A DNA stretch of 14,584 nucleotides from Akkermansiaceae bacterium (GCA_024233085.1 JACKQC010000038.1:1-14584); one strand, 5' to 3'. Positions 1-6,739 are shown, numbered from the stretch's first letter. The notes: generated from the sequence alone by a model not told the origin. A program made the numbers and translations.

Positions 1-339
1 GGCAAGCTGCCGGAGAGCTACCCGGTGCCGGTGCAGGTGGCGCGCTTCGGCGACTCGCTGACGCTCGCGGCGCTGGGCGGCGAGGCGACGGTGGACTACT
101 CTCTAAGGCTGAAACGCGAGCTGGGCGAAAAGTCCGGCGGCGCCCCGGTATGGGTGGCGGGCTACTCGAACGATGTGATGTGCTACATCCCGAGCGACCG
201 GGTGCTGAAGGAGGGCGGCTACGAGGGCAAGACATCGATGCGCTACGCGCGGTCAACGATCCACCCGGGGCCGTGGGCGGCGGGAATCGAGGAGCGGCTG
301 GTGGGAACGGTGCATGCGTTGTTTGGGGGACTGGAGTGA
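1..339 (+). CDS. Neutral/alkaline ceramidase-like protein, C-terminal part
   Basis: The reading frame is open from base 1 and stops with TGA at 337-339, so 112 residues of a gene that begins outside the window are visible. The segment GDSLTLAALGGEATVDY, then VWVAGYSNDVMCYIPS, then a GGYEG turn and a final helix, matches what I know of the end of the catalytic domain in neutral/alkaline non-lysosomal ceramidase-family proteins, which are frequent in Planctomycetes and Verrucomicrobia. Eukaryotic and Pseudomonas relatives hydrolyse ceramide to sphingosine and fatty acid. Bacterial members of this short type are usually secreted and their substrate is often unknown, so a ceramide substrate is an inference. 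The active-site serine and zinc ligands would lie upstream and cannot be checked. Family assignment is fairly secure; exact function is not. Confidence 0.75.
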   Translation, partial: GKLPESYPVPVQVARFGDSLTLAALGGEATVDYSLRLKRELGEKSGGAPVWVAGYSNDVMCYIPSDRVLKEGGYEGKTSMRYARSTIHPGPWAAGIEERLVGTVHALFGGLE

Positions 340-358
340 GTGAAAAGGCGGGGGATTC

Positions 359-395
359 TTTTTGGCGCAAAAAGGCGCGGACACCGCAAGAAGGG
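359..395 (+). repeat. 37-bp dispersed repeat, left copy
   Basis: The sequence here is matched at 33 of 37 positions by the reverse complement of 1413-1449. The invariant core is CGCAAAAAGGCGCGGA, followed after 4 variable bases by CGCAAGAAGGG. The two copies flank the ABC ATPase gene in inverted orientation. No transposase, target duplication or terminal structure is visible, so this looks like a small non-autonomous intergenic repeat rather than an insertion sequence. Confidence 0.75.
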
Positions 396-454
396 CTGTT
401 TGGAATGGAGGCTCCCGTTTCCTGGTTTCGGTTTTCCAGAGTGGTGATCAAAAA

Positions 455-484
455 ATTCGCGTGAATTCGCGTCCATTCGCGGTT
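455..484. repeat. Three 10-nt units beginning ATTCGCG
   Basis: ATTCGCG recurs at 455, 465 and 475 with the unit endings TGA, TCC and GTT, giving exactly one helical turn of spacing. It may be leftover repeat sequence; a direct-repeat protein-binding site upstream of the ABC operon is possible but unsupported. Confidence 0.5.
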
Positions 485-520
485 CCAAAAAGATTCGGGT
501 TCGTTGATGTCCATTCGTGG

Positions 521-550
521 TTCGGATTTCGGATTTCGGATTTCGGATTT
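521..550. repeat. Heptanucleotide tandem repeat TTCGGAT, about 4.3 copies
   Basis: Four perfect copies of TTCGGAT run from 521 to 548, followed by TT. The array lies about 60 bases before the ABC ATPase start. Perfect short arrays like this can change copy number by slippage. Being non-coding, a change would alter leader length rather than a reading frame. Confidence 0.85.
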
Positions 551-606
551 GCGTGGTTGAGCGTTGGACGTTGGGCGCGGGATGTTCGATGTTCGCGGCC
601 TTTGCC

Positions 607-1377
607 ATGTCCGACTCCGTTCTCCTTGCCCGCGACCTGACCAAGCGCTTCGGCGATTTCGCCGCGGTGAACGGGGTGTCGTTCGAGATTCGGCCGGGGG
701 AAATCCTGGGGCTGCTCGGGGCCAACGGGGCGGGCAAGACGACGGCGATCAACATGATGCTGGGCCTGCTGCTGCCGACTTCGGGGACGATCGAGATCTT
801 CGGGCGGGACCTGGCGAAACACCGGGTGGAGATCCTGCGGCGGATGAATTTCTGCTCCACCTACACGAACCTGCCGGGAAATCTCTACGTGTGGCAGGTG
901 CTGACGGTCTTCGGACGGCTCTACGAGGTGCCGGACCTGAAGCGGCGCATCGACGAGGTGCTGGGCCTGCTGGAGATCGGGCACCTGAAAAAGCGGGTGA
1001 CGGGCCACCTGTCGGCGGGCGAATCGACGCGCCTGAACCTGTGCAAGGCGCTGCTGAACCGGCCGGAGCTGCTGCTGCTCGACGAGCCGACCGCGAGCCT
1101 GGACCCGGACATCGCGGACAAGGTGCGCAAGGTCGTCAGCCGGGTGCGGGAGGAGTCGGGCGCGGCCATCCTCTACACCTCGCACAACATGCGGGACGTG
1201 GAGGAAATCTGCGACCGGGTCGTGTTTCTCCACCGGGGCAAGGTGCTCTTCACCGGCACGCCGGCGGAGATCGTGCGGCATTTCGAGGAGGATTCGCTGG
1301 AGAACGTCTTCATCCGGGTGGCGCGAAGCGGGGACGTGGAATTCACGGGGGAAACGCGGAAGGCCGGAGACGAATGA
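607..1377 (+). CDS. ABC transporter ATP-binding protein
   Basis: This 256-residue protein is a complete ABC ATPase. Walker A is GANGAGKT (residues 38-45), the signature is LSAGE (135-139) in place of LSGGQ, Walker B ends in LLLLDEPTASLD with D159-E160, and the switch histidine is H193 in TSHN. The C-terminal HFEEDSLENVFI segment is typical of ATPases paired with ABC-2 permeases. It drives export of an unidentified substrate with the permease encoded 111 bases downstream. I chose ATG 607 because the protein then begins just before the conserved LLARDLTKRFG strand; in-frame ATGs at 517 and 589 would add only repeat-derived residues. No clear Shine-Dalgarno is seen. Drug, lipid or polysaccharide export are all possible. 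Confidence 0.93.
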   Translation: MSDSVLLARDLTKRFGDFAAVNGVSFEIRPGEILGLLGANGAGKTTAINMMLGLLLPTSGTIEIFGRDLAKHRVEILRRMNFCSTYTNLPGNLYVWQVLTVFGRLYEVPDLKRRIDEVLGLLEIGHLKKRVTGHLSAGESTRLNLCKALLNRPELLLLDEPTASLDPDIADKVRKVVSRVREESGAAILYTSHNMRDVEEICDRVVFLHRGKVLFTGTPAEIVRHFEEDSLENVFIRVARSGDVEFTGETRKAGDE

Positions 1378-1488
1378 CAGGGGAACGGGGGCGGGGGAAT
1401 TTTTTCCGAAATCCCTTCTTGCGACATCCGCGCCTTTTTGCGGCAAAAACCGACAACCGAAAAACCGTAAACTGACAACCGAATTCCA
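1378..1488. other. Gap inside the ABC operon, repeat-derived
   Basis: The two ABC genes are separated by 111 bases instead of the usual few. The gap contains the inverted copy of the 37-bp repeat (1413-1449) and two GACAACCGA direct repeats (1452-1460 and 1474-1482). The permease start has no evident ribosome site. The gap looks like a later insertion of repeat sequence into an originally tight gene pair, which is an inference. Confidence 0.55.
1413..1449 (-). repeat. 37-bp dispersed repeat, right copy (inverted)
   Basis: This is the reverse complement of 359-395 with four differences. Its position between the ATPase and permease genes means the inverted pair brackets the ATPase gene alone, at a distance of about 1 kb. 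Confidence 0.75.
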
Positions 1489-2286
1489 ATGAATTTCCGA
1501 GTGATTCAGGCCCTGGTGATGCGTTACCTGTATCTCTACACCCGCGCGCCGGTGCGGGGGATCGAGCTGGTGTTCTGGCCGATGGTGAATCTCCTGGTCT
1601 GGGGCTACCTGACGCAATACCTCCAGAAAAACATGGCCGGCGATTTCCCCGGCCAGATCACCTACCTGATCGGGGCGGTCATCCTGTGGGACGTGCTGTT
1701 CCGCGCGCAGCAGGGGGTGGCGATCTTTTTTCTCGAGGATGTGTGGACGCGGAACCTGCTCAATGTGTTCGCCGCGCCGGTGACGACGCGCGACTACCTG
1801 GCGGCGACCTACACGATCGGGCTGCTGCGGGCGCTGGTGACGACGACGCTGCTCGGGGTGTTGTCCTGGGTGCTGTATTCCTTCAATGTCTTTTCGCTGC
1901 ACGGCTACCTGCTCCCCTTCGCGCTGAACCTCTTGGTCTTTGGCTGGGCGCTGGGGATGATCTCGACGGCGCTGATCGTGCGCTGGGGACCGGCGGCGGA
2001 GACGCTGGCGTGGGCGGTGCCGTTTTTCATCCAGCCTTTCGCGGCGGTGTTTTTCCCGATGTCGGAGTTGCCGGCGGTGTTTCGCGCCTTTTCGATGGCG
2101 TTGCCCTGTTCCTACGTGTTCGAGGGGATGCGCGAGGTGCTGCGGTCGGGCTCGGTCTCGACGCGGGATCTGCTGCTGGCGACGGGGCTGAATCTCGTCT
2201 ATCTGGCGGCGGCGGGCGTGCTCTTTGTCCGGGTGATGCGGACGGCGCGGCGAAAGGGCCTGCTGACGAAGTTCGCGACCCAATAG
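1489..2286 (+). CDS. ABC-2 type transporter permease
   Basis: The 265-residue product has six hydrophobic segments at about residues 24-44, 57-82, 107-130, 139-165, 172-190 and 228-249, the usual layout of an ABC-2 permease. The hallmark stretch FFPMSELPAVFRAF, followed by ALPCSYVFEGMREVL, lies between segments 5 and 6, as in the polysaccharide, antibiotic and NodJ-type exporters. It sits in the inner membrane and forms the channel for the ATPase encoded just upstream. The last two codons and the TAG stop lie inside a palindromic repeat (2278-2316). The substrate cannot be told from sequence, and no biosynthetic genes nearby suggest one. Confidence 0.9.
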   Translation: MNFRVIQALVMRYLYLYTRAPVRGIELVFWPMVNLLVWGYLTQYLQKNMAGDFPGQITYLIGAVILWDVLFRAQQGVAIFFLEDVWTRNLLNVFAAPVTTRDYLAATYTIGLLRALVTTTLLGVLSWVLYSFNVFSLHGYLLPFALNLLVFGWALGMISTALIVRWGPAAETLAWAVPFFIQPFAAVFFPMSELPAVFRAFSMALPCSYVFEGMREVLRSGSVSTRDLLLATGLNLVYLAAAGVLFVRVMRTARRKGLLTKFATQ

Positions 2287-2316
2287 GGTTGGGTCGGTGA
2301 CTTAACCCTGTTGGGT
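2278..2316. repeat. Palindromic repeat, copy A
   Basis: Arms 2278-2290 and 2304-2316 pair over 13 bp, with one G-T wobble at 2284/2310, around a 13-nt centre. It lies between convergent genes and overlaps the permease stop codon. The centre GGGTCGGTGAC is identical in copy C. There is no T-tract on either side, so it is not a classic intrinsic terminator, although a 13-bp stem between convergent genes could still stop or stabilise transcripts from both. Confidence 0.85.
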
Positions 2317-2319
2317 CGG

Positions 2320-2847
2320 TCAGACGCGGCGGGCCAGGGTGACGTCGACCATCAGGTCCTGGGCGATGGCTTCGATGGCCGTTCGCAGCGCGTCGATGTC
2401 GGCGTCGGGCGGCGCCTGGAGGGTGGCGCGGGCGCGGAAGAGCGTTTCGCCCGACCACGGGGCGCTCTCGCAGCCGGTGGAGAGCTTTTCGACATTCACG
2501 CCGTGGGCGGTGAGGATGCGGGAAATCTCGCGGACGATGCCGGGGCGATCCTGGCCGACGAGGTCGAGCTTCAGCGCCAGACCGCGCCCGGTTTCGCGGG
2601 CGACCGAGTCGCCCTCGTCCTCGGCGATGAGGACGCGGAGATCGCCGGAGGCTTCGAGCGCGGCGCGCAGTCCGGGCACGGCCTCGGCGGGCAGGGCGAT
2701 CTGGAGAATGCCGGCGAACTGCCCGGCGAGGTGCGCCATGCGGCTCTGGGTCCAGTTTCCACCGTGCTCGCCGACGAGGCGCGAGAGGGATTCGACGAGC
2801 CCGGGCCGGTCGGGTCCGATGACGGTGAGGACGAGGTTTTTCTGCAT
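2320..2847 (-). CDS. Double ACT-domain protein, GcvR-like
   Basis: The 175-residue protein consists of two ACT domains, at about residues 5-75 and 92-173. Each opens with the same motif, GPDRPGLV (11-18) and GQDRPGIV (98-105). This arrangement is that of GcvR, the repressor partner in control of the glycine cleavage system in enterobacteria, and of related stand-alone double-ACT proteins. It lacks any catalytic or DNA-binding domain, so a regulatory role by binding an amino acid and a protein partner is expected. No glycine-cleavage gene is nearby, so the GcvR function itself is an inference. It follows aat by 27 bases on the same strand and is probably co-transcribed. ATG 2847 starts directly before the first ACT strand; no clear ribosome site is seen. 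Confidence 0.82.
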   Translation of the reverse strand: MQKNLVLTVIGPDRPGLVESLSRLVGEHGGNWTQSRMAHLAGQFAGILQIALPAEAVPGLRAALEASGDLRVLIAEDEGDSVARETGRGLALKLDLVGQDRPGIVREISRILTAHGVNVEKLSTGCESAPWSGETLFRARATLQAPPDADIDALRTAIEAIAQDLMVDVTLARRV

Positions 2848-2874
2848 GGCCGGAGGAAAAGGGAAAAGGAGCGC

Positions 2875-3513
2875 TCAGAGACCGGCGTCGCCGGCGAGGC
2901 CGGGATCGGTGAAAGCGTGCTCCACGGGAAAGTCGAGGGCCTCGGCGAGGAGGCGGAGATAGTCGTCGCGCGGTATCTCGCGGCAGCCGAAGCCGGTGAG
3001 GTGCCGGGTGGTCCACTGGGTGTCGAGCAGGCTGAAACCGCGGGCGCGGAGGCGCTCGACGAGGGCGACGAGGGCGACCTTGGAGGCGTCGGTCTCGCGG
3101 CTGAACATGGATTCGCCGAAAAAAGCGCCGCCGATGGCGACGCCGTAGAGGCCGCCAGCGAGCTTGCCGTCGCGCCAGGTCTCGACGGAGTGGGCGTAGC
3201 CGAGTTCGTGGAGTTTTTCGTAGCTCTGCCGGATGTTCGGACTGATCCAGGTGGTGGGCCGGCGGGCGCAGCCGCGAATGACTTCGCCGAAGGCGGTATC
3301 GACGCGGATCTCGAAGGGGTTGCGTTTCAGCGTGCGCCGGAGGCCGTGGGGAATGTGGAATTCGTCGAGCGGGATGATGCCGCGCGGATCGGGCGAGAAC
3401 CAGCCGATGCCGCCGCTGTGGTCCAGCGACATGGGAAACAGCCCGCCGCGGTAGGCGGACAGCAGCAGGGCGGGGCGGATGTAGCCTTCCGGGGTGAAGA
3501 TCGACTCGGCCAT
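2875..3513 (-). CDS. aat: Leucyl/phenylalanyl-tRNA--protein transferase
   Basis: The 212-residue product transfers Leu or Phe from tRNA to proteins with N-terminal Arg or Lys, marking them for ClpS/ClpAP degradation in the N-end rule pathway of the cytoplasm. Recognisable blocks are WFSPDPRG (38-45), HELGYAHSVE (102-111), GGLYGVAIGGAFFGESMFSR (120-139) and FSLLDTQ (160-166), all conserved in Aat. I chose ATG 3513 because it begins just before the first conserved block; starts as far back as 3654 would add an Arg/Pro-rich stretch unlike the family. E. coli Aat (234 aa) is slightly longer at the N-terminus. The gene is transcribed divergently from the phosphatase-like gene and precedes the ACT-domain gene. 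Confidence 0.93.
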   Translation of the reverse strand: MAESIFTPEGYIRPALLLSAYRGGLFPMSLDHSGGIGWFSPDPRGIIPLDEFHIPHGLRRTLKRNPFEIRVDTAFGEVIRGCARRPTTWISPNIRQSYEKLHELGYAHSVETWRDGKLAGGLYGVAIGGAFFGESMFSRETDASKVALVALVERLRARGFSLLDTQWTTRHLTGFGCREIPRDDYLRLLAEALDFPVEHAFTDPGLAGDAGL

Positions 3514-3697
3514 GGAGGGGTTGGGGACCGGCGGCGGGGACGGGCGCCGCCGCTCGGTCAGGATAGAAATAGCCCGGAATCGGCGGGTCCGACAAGTCCA
3601 AGGTGCGATCCGGCGACGAGCGGGGAGGTTCCGAAAGGGGCGAAAACTTAACATTTCCTAAATTGTGGCATGACGGATGCGGCGGAGTTTGATATGG
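3514..3697. promoter_or_regulatory. Divergent intergenic region between aat and the phosphatase gene
   Basis: This gap must hold promoters for both divergent genes. Most of it is GC-rich, but 3642-3665 is AT-rich (CTTAACATTTCCTAAATTG) and is the only likely place for promoter elements. I could not assign -35 and -10 hexamers with confidence in either direction. Confidence 0.4.
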
Positions 3698-4174
3698 ATG
3701 AAGGAAATGCAGGAAGTTCTCTTCGTATGCACCGGGAATTTCTACCGGAGCCGGTTTGCGGAGGCGCTTTTCAACCACGAAGCGGCCCGCCGGGGGCTTT
3801 TCTGGCGGGCGGCGTCGAAGGGGTTCCGGCCGCATCTGGCGCCGGCGCTGATCGCCCGCGAGACGCTCGAGGCGATGCGGGAGCGATGCGTTCCCCGGGA
3901 AATGACACGCCGCGCGCCGGCCCGGCTCGAAGAGGAAGACCTGGTCTTGGCGAGCCAGGTCGTCATGCTGAAGCGGACCGAGCATCTCCCCATGCTGGCG
4001 GCGGACTTTCCGCGCTGGCCGGAGCGGGTGACGTGGTGGGAGATCCACGACATCGACGTGGAACCGGCGACCGTCGCGCTGCCGAAACTGGAGGAGGCGG
4101 TCGTCGGCCTGCTGGACCTCCTCGAAAGCGGGCACGCGATCGGCGCGCGCGCGGCTGTGGCCTGTGAATTCTGA
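3698..4174 (+). CDS. Low-molecular-weight protein-tyrosine-phosphatase-like protein
   Basis: The 158-residue protein opens with the phosphatase loop VCTGNFYRSR, in which C11 and R17 fit the C-x5-R pattern followed by S18, placed near the N-terminus as in low-molecular-weight phosphatases and arsenate reductases. The usual late Asp-Pro general-acid motif is not intact: the corresponding place reads WWEIHDIDVEP (113-123), with D118 or D120 as candidates and Ile rather than Pro after them. A terminal helix follows. Activity on phosphotyrosine is thus likely but not certain. I chose ATG 3698 because GGAG at 3684-3687 is well spaced; ATGs at 3677 and 3707 are alternatives. An intrinsic terminator follows, so it seems to be a single-gene unit. 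Confidence 0.82.
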   Translation: MKEMQEVLFVCTGNFYRSRFAEALFNHEAARRGLFWRAASKGFRPHLAPALIARETLEAMRERCVPREMTRRAPARLEEEDLVLASQVVMLKRTEHLPMLAADFPRWPERVTWWEIHDIDVEPATVALPKLEEAVVGLLDLLESGHAIGARAAVACEF

Positions 4175-4211
4175 CGAAAAGACGGACCGCCTGGCGGTAT
4201 CGACGGACGGG

Positions 4212-4251
4212 CCAACCGGAAAGGGGAAGGCCCGGTTCGGTTTTTGTTTTT
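4212..4251 (+). terminator. Intrinsic terminator after the phosphatase gene
   Basis: AACCGG (4214-4219) pairs with CCGGTT (4232-4237), extended by two more C-G pairs across a one-base bulge, and is followed by TTTTTGTTTTT (4241-4251). Stem plus T-run fits a Rho-independent terminator. It ends only six bases before the annotated phoH start, so it could also act on a transcript entering phoH. Confidence 0.65.
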
Positions 4252-4257
4252 CAACCC

Positions 4258-5916
4258 ATGAGACCCCGAATCGAACCCTCAATCGACCCTCGTTCCGGGC
4301 AACCGGCCGGTGGACAACCCGAACTCTTTCATCACACAAACGGCAACGGCGGCGGCAAGCGTCGCGAATTTGACGCCGAACCGGATTCCGCCGCTCCCTC
4401 GACGGGCCAAAACGGGCACGCGGAGAAAACGCCCCGCAAACGACGGGCGAAGCTCGCGGACGGCCTGCGGGCGCCATCGGTGCTGGGCAAGAATTTCGTC
4501 CTCGACACCAACGTGCTGCTCCACGATCCGGGCAGCGTTCAGCGCTTCGGGGACAACCACGTGTGCGTTCCCTTCGAGGTGCTCTGCGAGCTGGACCGCT
4601 TCAAGAGCGAGCAGTCCGAGCGCGGGGCGAACGCGCGGGCGGTGCATCGGGAGCTGGCGGAGATTTTCTCGGCGCATCCCGAGCTGGCGACCCGGGGCAT
4701 TCCGACCGCGGGCGGCGGGACGGTTCGGCTGGTCACGCCCCGGCCGGACGACCGGCAGTCGAAAGCCGCCGGCGCGCGGATACTTGACCTGCTGCCGCAT
4801 CTCGACTCCGCCGATCACCGGCTGCTGCTTTGCGCCTGGCTGGTGGCGATGGCCAATCCGGCGCCCGCGATCCTGGTGACGAAGGATCTGAACCTCCAGC
4901 TAAAGGCGCACGCGCTGGGCATCCCGTGCGACGACTACCTGAGTGACAAGGTCGTTCCCTCCGGCGCCCAGAGCCATCGCATGCGCCGCATCGAGCTTCC
5001 CGCCAGCGACGTGCAGCGGTTCGCCAGCACCGGGCGCCTGGAACCGGGCTCGGCGCCGGCCACGATCGAAAGCGGTCTGGCGCTGAACGAATACGTGCTG
5101 CTGCAAAACGGGGACAAGCGCACGCTGCCGGCGCGATACGCGGGCAAGGGGGCCTTCGAGCGGTTGCGCATCCCGGAATTCATCCGCGTTAACAAGGGCG
5201 CGGCGATCCGCCCGCTCAATCTCGGGCAGCAATGTTTCCTCGACGCGCTGCTGAACCCGGAGATTTCGCTGGTGACCTGCTACGGGCAGGCTGGCACGGG
5301 AAAGACGCTGCTGACCGTGGCGGCGGCGCTGCACGCGACCATCGCCGACGCCTACGCGGGGGTGACGATCAGCCGTCCGGTGGTTCCGCTCGGGGAAACG
5401 CTCGGATTTTTGCCCGGCACCCTGGATGAAAAGCTGCATCCGTGGCTGAAACCGATCTTCGACGCGTTGGAGTTCATCCTTGTGCCGCCGGGCGCGGCCG
5501 ACTGGGTGCGCAAGCCGAAAAAAGGCGGCGCTTCCCGGGCGGAACCGCCCACCGGCGCCGCCAACGGCGCGCTTCCGCGAAAATGTTACCAACCCTACAT
5601 CGACTCCGGCGTCATTGAGGTCGAGGCGCTTTGTTATATCCGGGGGCGGTCGATCCCGAACCGGTTCTTCATTCTCGACGAGGCGCAACAGCTCACACCA
5701 CTGGAGGCCAAAACCATCGTGACCCGGATGGCGCGCGGCTCGAAGCTCGTGCTCGTCGGCGATCCGGCCCAGATCGACAATCCCTACGTGGACCGGCTCA
5801 GCAACGGCCTGGTCTTCACCCGCGACCGCCTGAAAAACCAGCCCTGCGCCGCCCATGTCACCCTGGAGCGGGGCGAGCGCAGCGAACTGGCGGAAGCCGC
5901 GGCGCGGCTGATGTGA
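4258..5916 (+). CDS. PIN domain-PhoH family ATPase
   Basis: The 552-residue protein joins a PIN nuclease-fold domain to a PhoH ATPase, as in B. subtilis YlaK-type proteins. The PIN part (about 78-230) shows FVLDTNVLLHD with D83, then E111, D184/D186 and D210 in VTKDLN, the acidic residues expected of a metal-dependent RNase. The PhoH part has Walker A GQAGTGKT (343-350), SRPVVPLGETLGFLPG (372-387), Walker B FILDEAQ (471-477) and VGDPAQID (500-507). Together these suggest an ATP-driven RNA-processing enzyme, which is inferred from the family. The first 75 residues are low-complexity, and residues about 413-443 form a Gly/Ala/Pro-rich insertion. ATG 4258 has no good ribosome site; GTG 4480, right before the PIN domain, is an alternative. 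Confidence 0.92.
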   Translation: MRPRIEPSIDPRSGQPAGGQPELFHHTNGNGGGKRREFDAEPDSAAPSTGQNGHAEKTPRKRRAKLADGLRAPSVLGKNFVLDTNVLLHDPGSVQRFGDNHVCVPFEVLCELDRFKSEQSERGANARAVHRELAEIFSAHPELATRGIPTAGGGTVRLVTPRPDDRQSKAAGARILDLLPHLDSADHRLLLCAWLVAMANPAPAILVTKDLNLQLKAHALGIPCDDYLSDKVVPSGAQSHRMRRIELPASDVQRFASTGRLEPGSAPATIESGLALNEYVLLQNGDKRTLPARYAGKGAFERLRIPEFIRVNKGAAIRPLNLGQQCFLDALLNPEISLVTCYGQAGTGKTLLTVAAALHATIADAYAGVTISRPVVPLGETLGFLPGTLDEKLHPWLKPIFDALEFILVPPGAADWVRKPKKGGASRAEPPTGAANGALPRKCYQPYIDSGVIEVEALCYIRGRSIPNRFFILDEAQQLTPLEAKTIVTRMARGSKLVLVGDPAQIDNPYVDRLSNGLVFTRDRLKNQPCAAHVTLERGERSELAEAAARLM

Positions 5917-5930
5917 GGCGGCGGGAGAGG

Positions 5931-5972
5931 GGCGGGGCGGGCCGCAGAAGTTCGCCGGCCCCGCGCCCCGCC
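5931..5972 (+). terminator. GC-rich hairpin after phoH
   Basis: GGCGGGGCG (5931-5939) pairs with the region ending GCGCCCCGCC (to 5972), continued by GGGCC/GGCCC inside after a short bulge. The stem begins 14 bases past the phoH stop. Only a short TTT follows, so it may be a weak or Rho-assisted terminator, or a 3'-end stabiliser. Confidence 0.4.
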
Positions 5973-5979
5973 GCTTTCG

Positions 5980-6021
5980 AAAAACAAAAAAACAGCCGGC
6001 CTCCCTTCGGAGAACCGGCTG
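5980..6021 (-). terminator. Intrinsic terminator of the response regulator gene
   Basis: Read on the minus strand, CAGCCGG (6021-6015) pairs with CCGGCTG (5999-5993), with an inner CTCC/GGAG helix and a small loop. It is followed by TTTTTTTGTTTTT (5992-5980). It lies about 45 bases past the minus-strand stop at 6068 and is a strong Rho-independent terminator. Confidence 0.85.
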
Positions 6022-6067
6022 CTTTCGAACAAGGGATTTCGCGAGGAATATCCGTGGTGAAATCGCG

Positions 6068-6631
6068 TCAGGCGGCGTCGGCGCCCTTGTGGCCGAGGAT
6101 CTTGACCGTGCGGTTGAGCTGATCGAACTCGATCGGCTTTTTGATCACCGTGACGGGGCCGCTGGAAAGGATCTTCGTCAGGATTTCGCTGTCCGGATAG
6201 CCCGTGATGATGACGATGGGCAGGTCCGGGTGCTTGGCCTTGAGTTTCGCGTAAAGCTCGTCGCCGGGAATGTCGGGGAGCTTCAGGTCGAGAAAGACCA
6301 GGTCGAAGCGCTGTTTCTCCGCGAAGGAAAGGGCCTCGGCTCCGGTGCCGACCACGATGCGTCCGAAGCCGGCCTTCTTGAGGAACTGCTTGAACAGGGT
6401 CTGCAGGGCGGGGTCGTCATCGACCACCAGCACGGTGGGCTGGCCTCCCTGGTCGGCCTTCAAGATGTCCCGGTCGAGCAAGCTGCGCTTGATGCGCCAG
6501 CGCCCGCCGATCTGGATGGCGGGGAGCTGGCCTCGTTGGACGAGGTAGTAGACCGTGGGCAAGGGGATCCGCAGGTATTCCGCGGTCTCCTTCACGGTCA
6601 TCAGTTCTGGGGCTTCTTCTTCTGCTGCCAT
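6068..6631 (-). CDS. Response regulator with N-terminal excisionase-type HTH
   Basis: The 187-residue protein has an excisionase/MerR-like helix-turn-helix at about residues 10-57 (MTVKETAEYLRIPLPTVYYL, then IGGRWRI, the wing), then a receiver domain at about 65-180. The receiver has acidic D71-D73, phospho-acceptor D115 in VFLDLKLPD, T143 and the K164-K165-P166 motif, so it looks phosphorylatable. The order is the reverse of ordinary response regulators, whose receiver comes first. It presumably binds DNA under control of a histidine kinase, none of which is encoded here. I chose ATG 6631, directly before the acidic linker; an in-frame start near 6739 would add 36 residues with no recognisable domain. 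A strong terminator follows, suggesting a monocistronic gene. Confidence 0.85.
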   Translation of the reverse strand: MAAEEEAPELMTVKETAEYLRIPLPTVYYLVQRGQLPAIQIGGRWRIKRSLLDRDILKADQGGQPTVLVVDDDPALQTLFKQFLKKAGFGRIVVGTGAEALSFAEKQRFDLVFLDLKLPDIPGDELYAKLKAKHPDLPIVIITGYPDSEILTKILSSGPVTVIKKPIEFDQLNRTVKILGHKGADAA

Positions 6632-6739
6632 TCTGGTTGGATTGCTTGAATGATGGATAGGGTGCGAAGGGGGGAAAGCGGCGAAAAGTTCGTTTGAGAC
6701 AAAGGTGAGCGCCTCGAAGGCGAAAGGAGGCGCCATCAT

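Larger units (their letters stand above)
340..606. repeat. Intergenic stretch built of short repeats
   Basis: These 267 bases between the ceramidase-like gene and the ABC ATPase hold no convincing gene. They are a patchwork: one arm of a 37-bp dispersed repeat (359-395), a 10-nt unit starting ATTCGCG three times (455-484), GTCCATTCGCGGTTC at 471-485 echoed with one mismatch at 509-523, a 7-nt tandem array (521-550), and GATGTTC twice (581-594). A reading frame upstream of the ATPase start runs through the end of this region, but it encodes only repeat sequence. Such debris is typical of large PVC genomes in my experience; that link is an inference. Confidence 0.7.

Noticed and set aside
359..1449. 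ABC ATPase gene as a composite transposon between inverted repeats
   Set aside because: The repeats are only 37 bp, no transposase or target duplication is present, and the ATPase belongs with the permease just outside.
448..2283. 611-codon open frame on the minus strand across the ABC genes
   Set aside because: It is opposite two clear ABC genes, and its translation is almost only Arg, Gln, His and Pro, as expected from the antisense of GC-rich coding DNA.
2311..3651. 446-codon plus-strand frame opposite aat and the ACT gene
   Set aside because: Gly/Ala/Glu-rich shadow of two confidently identified minus-strand genes.
2027..4477. 816-codon open frame on the minus strand
   Set aside because: It runs through aat and the ACT gene in a different frame and antisense to the phosphatase gene, with a low-complexity Arg/Pro translation and no domains.
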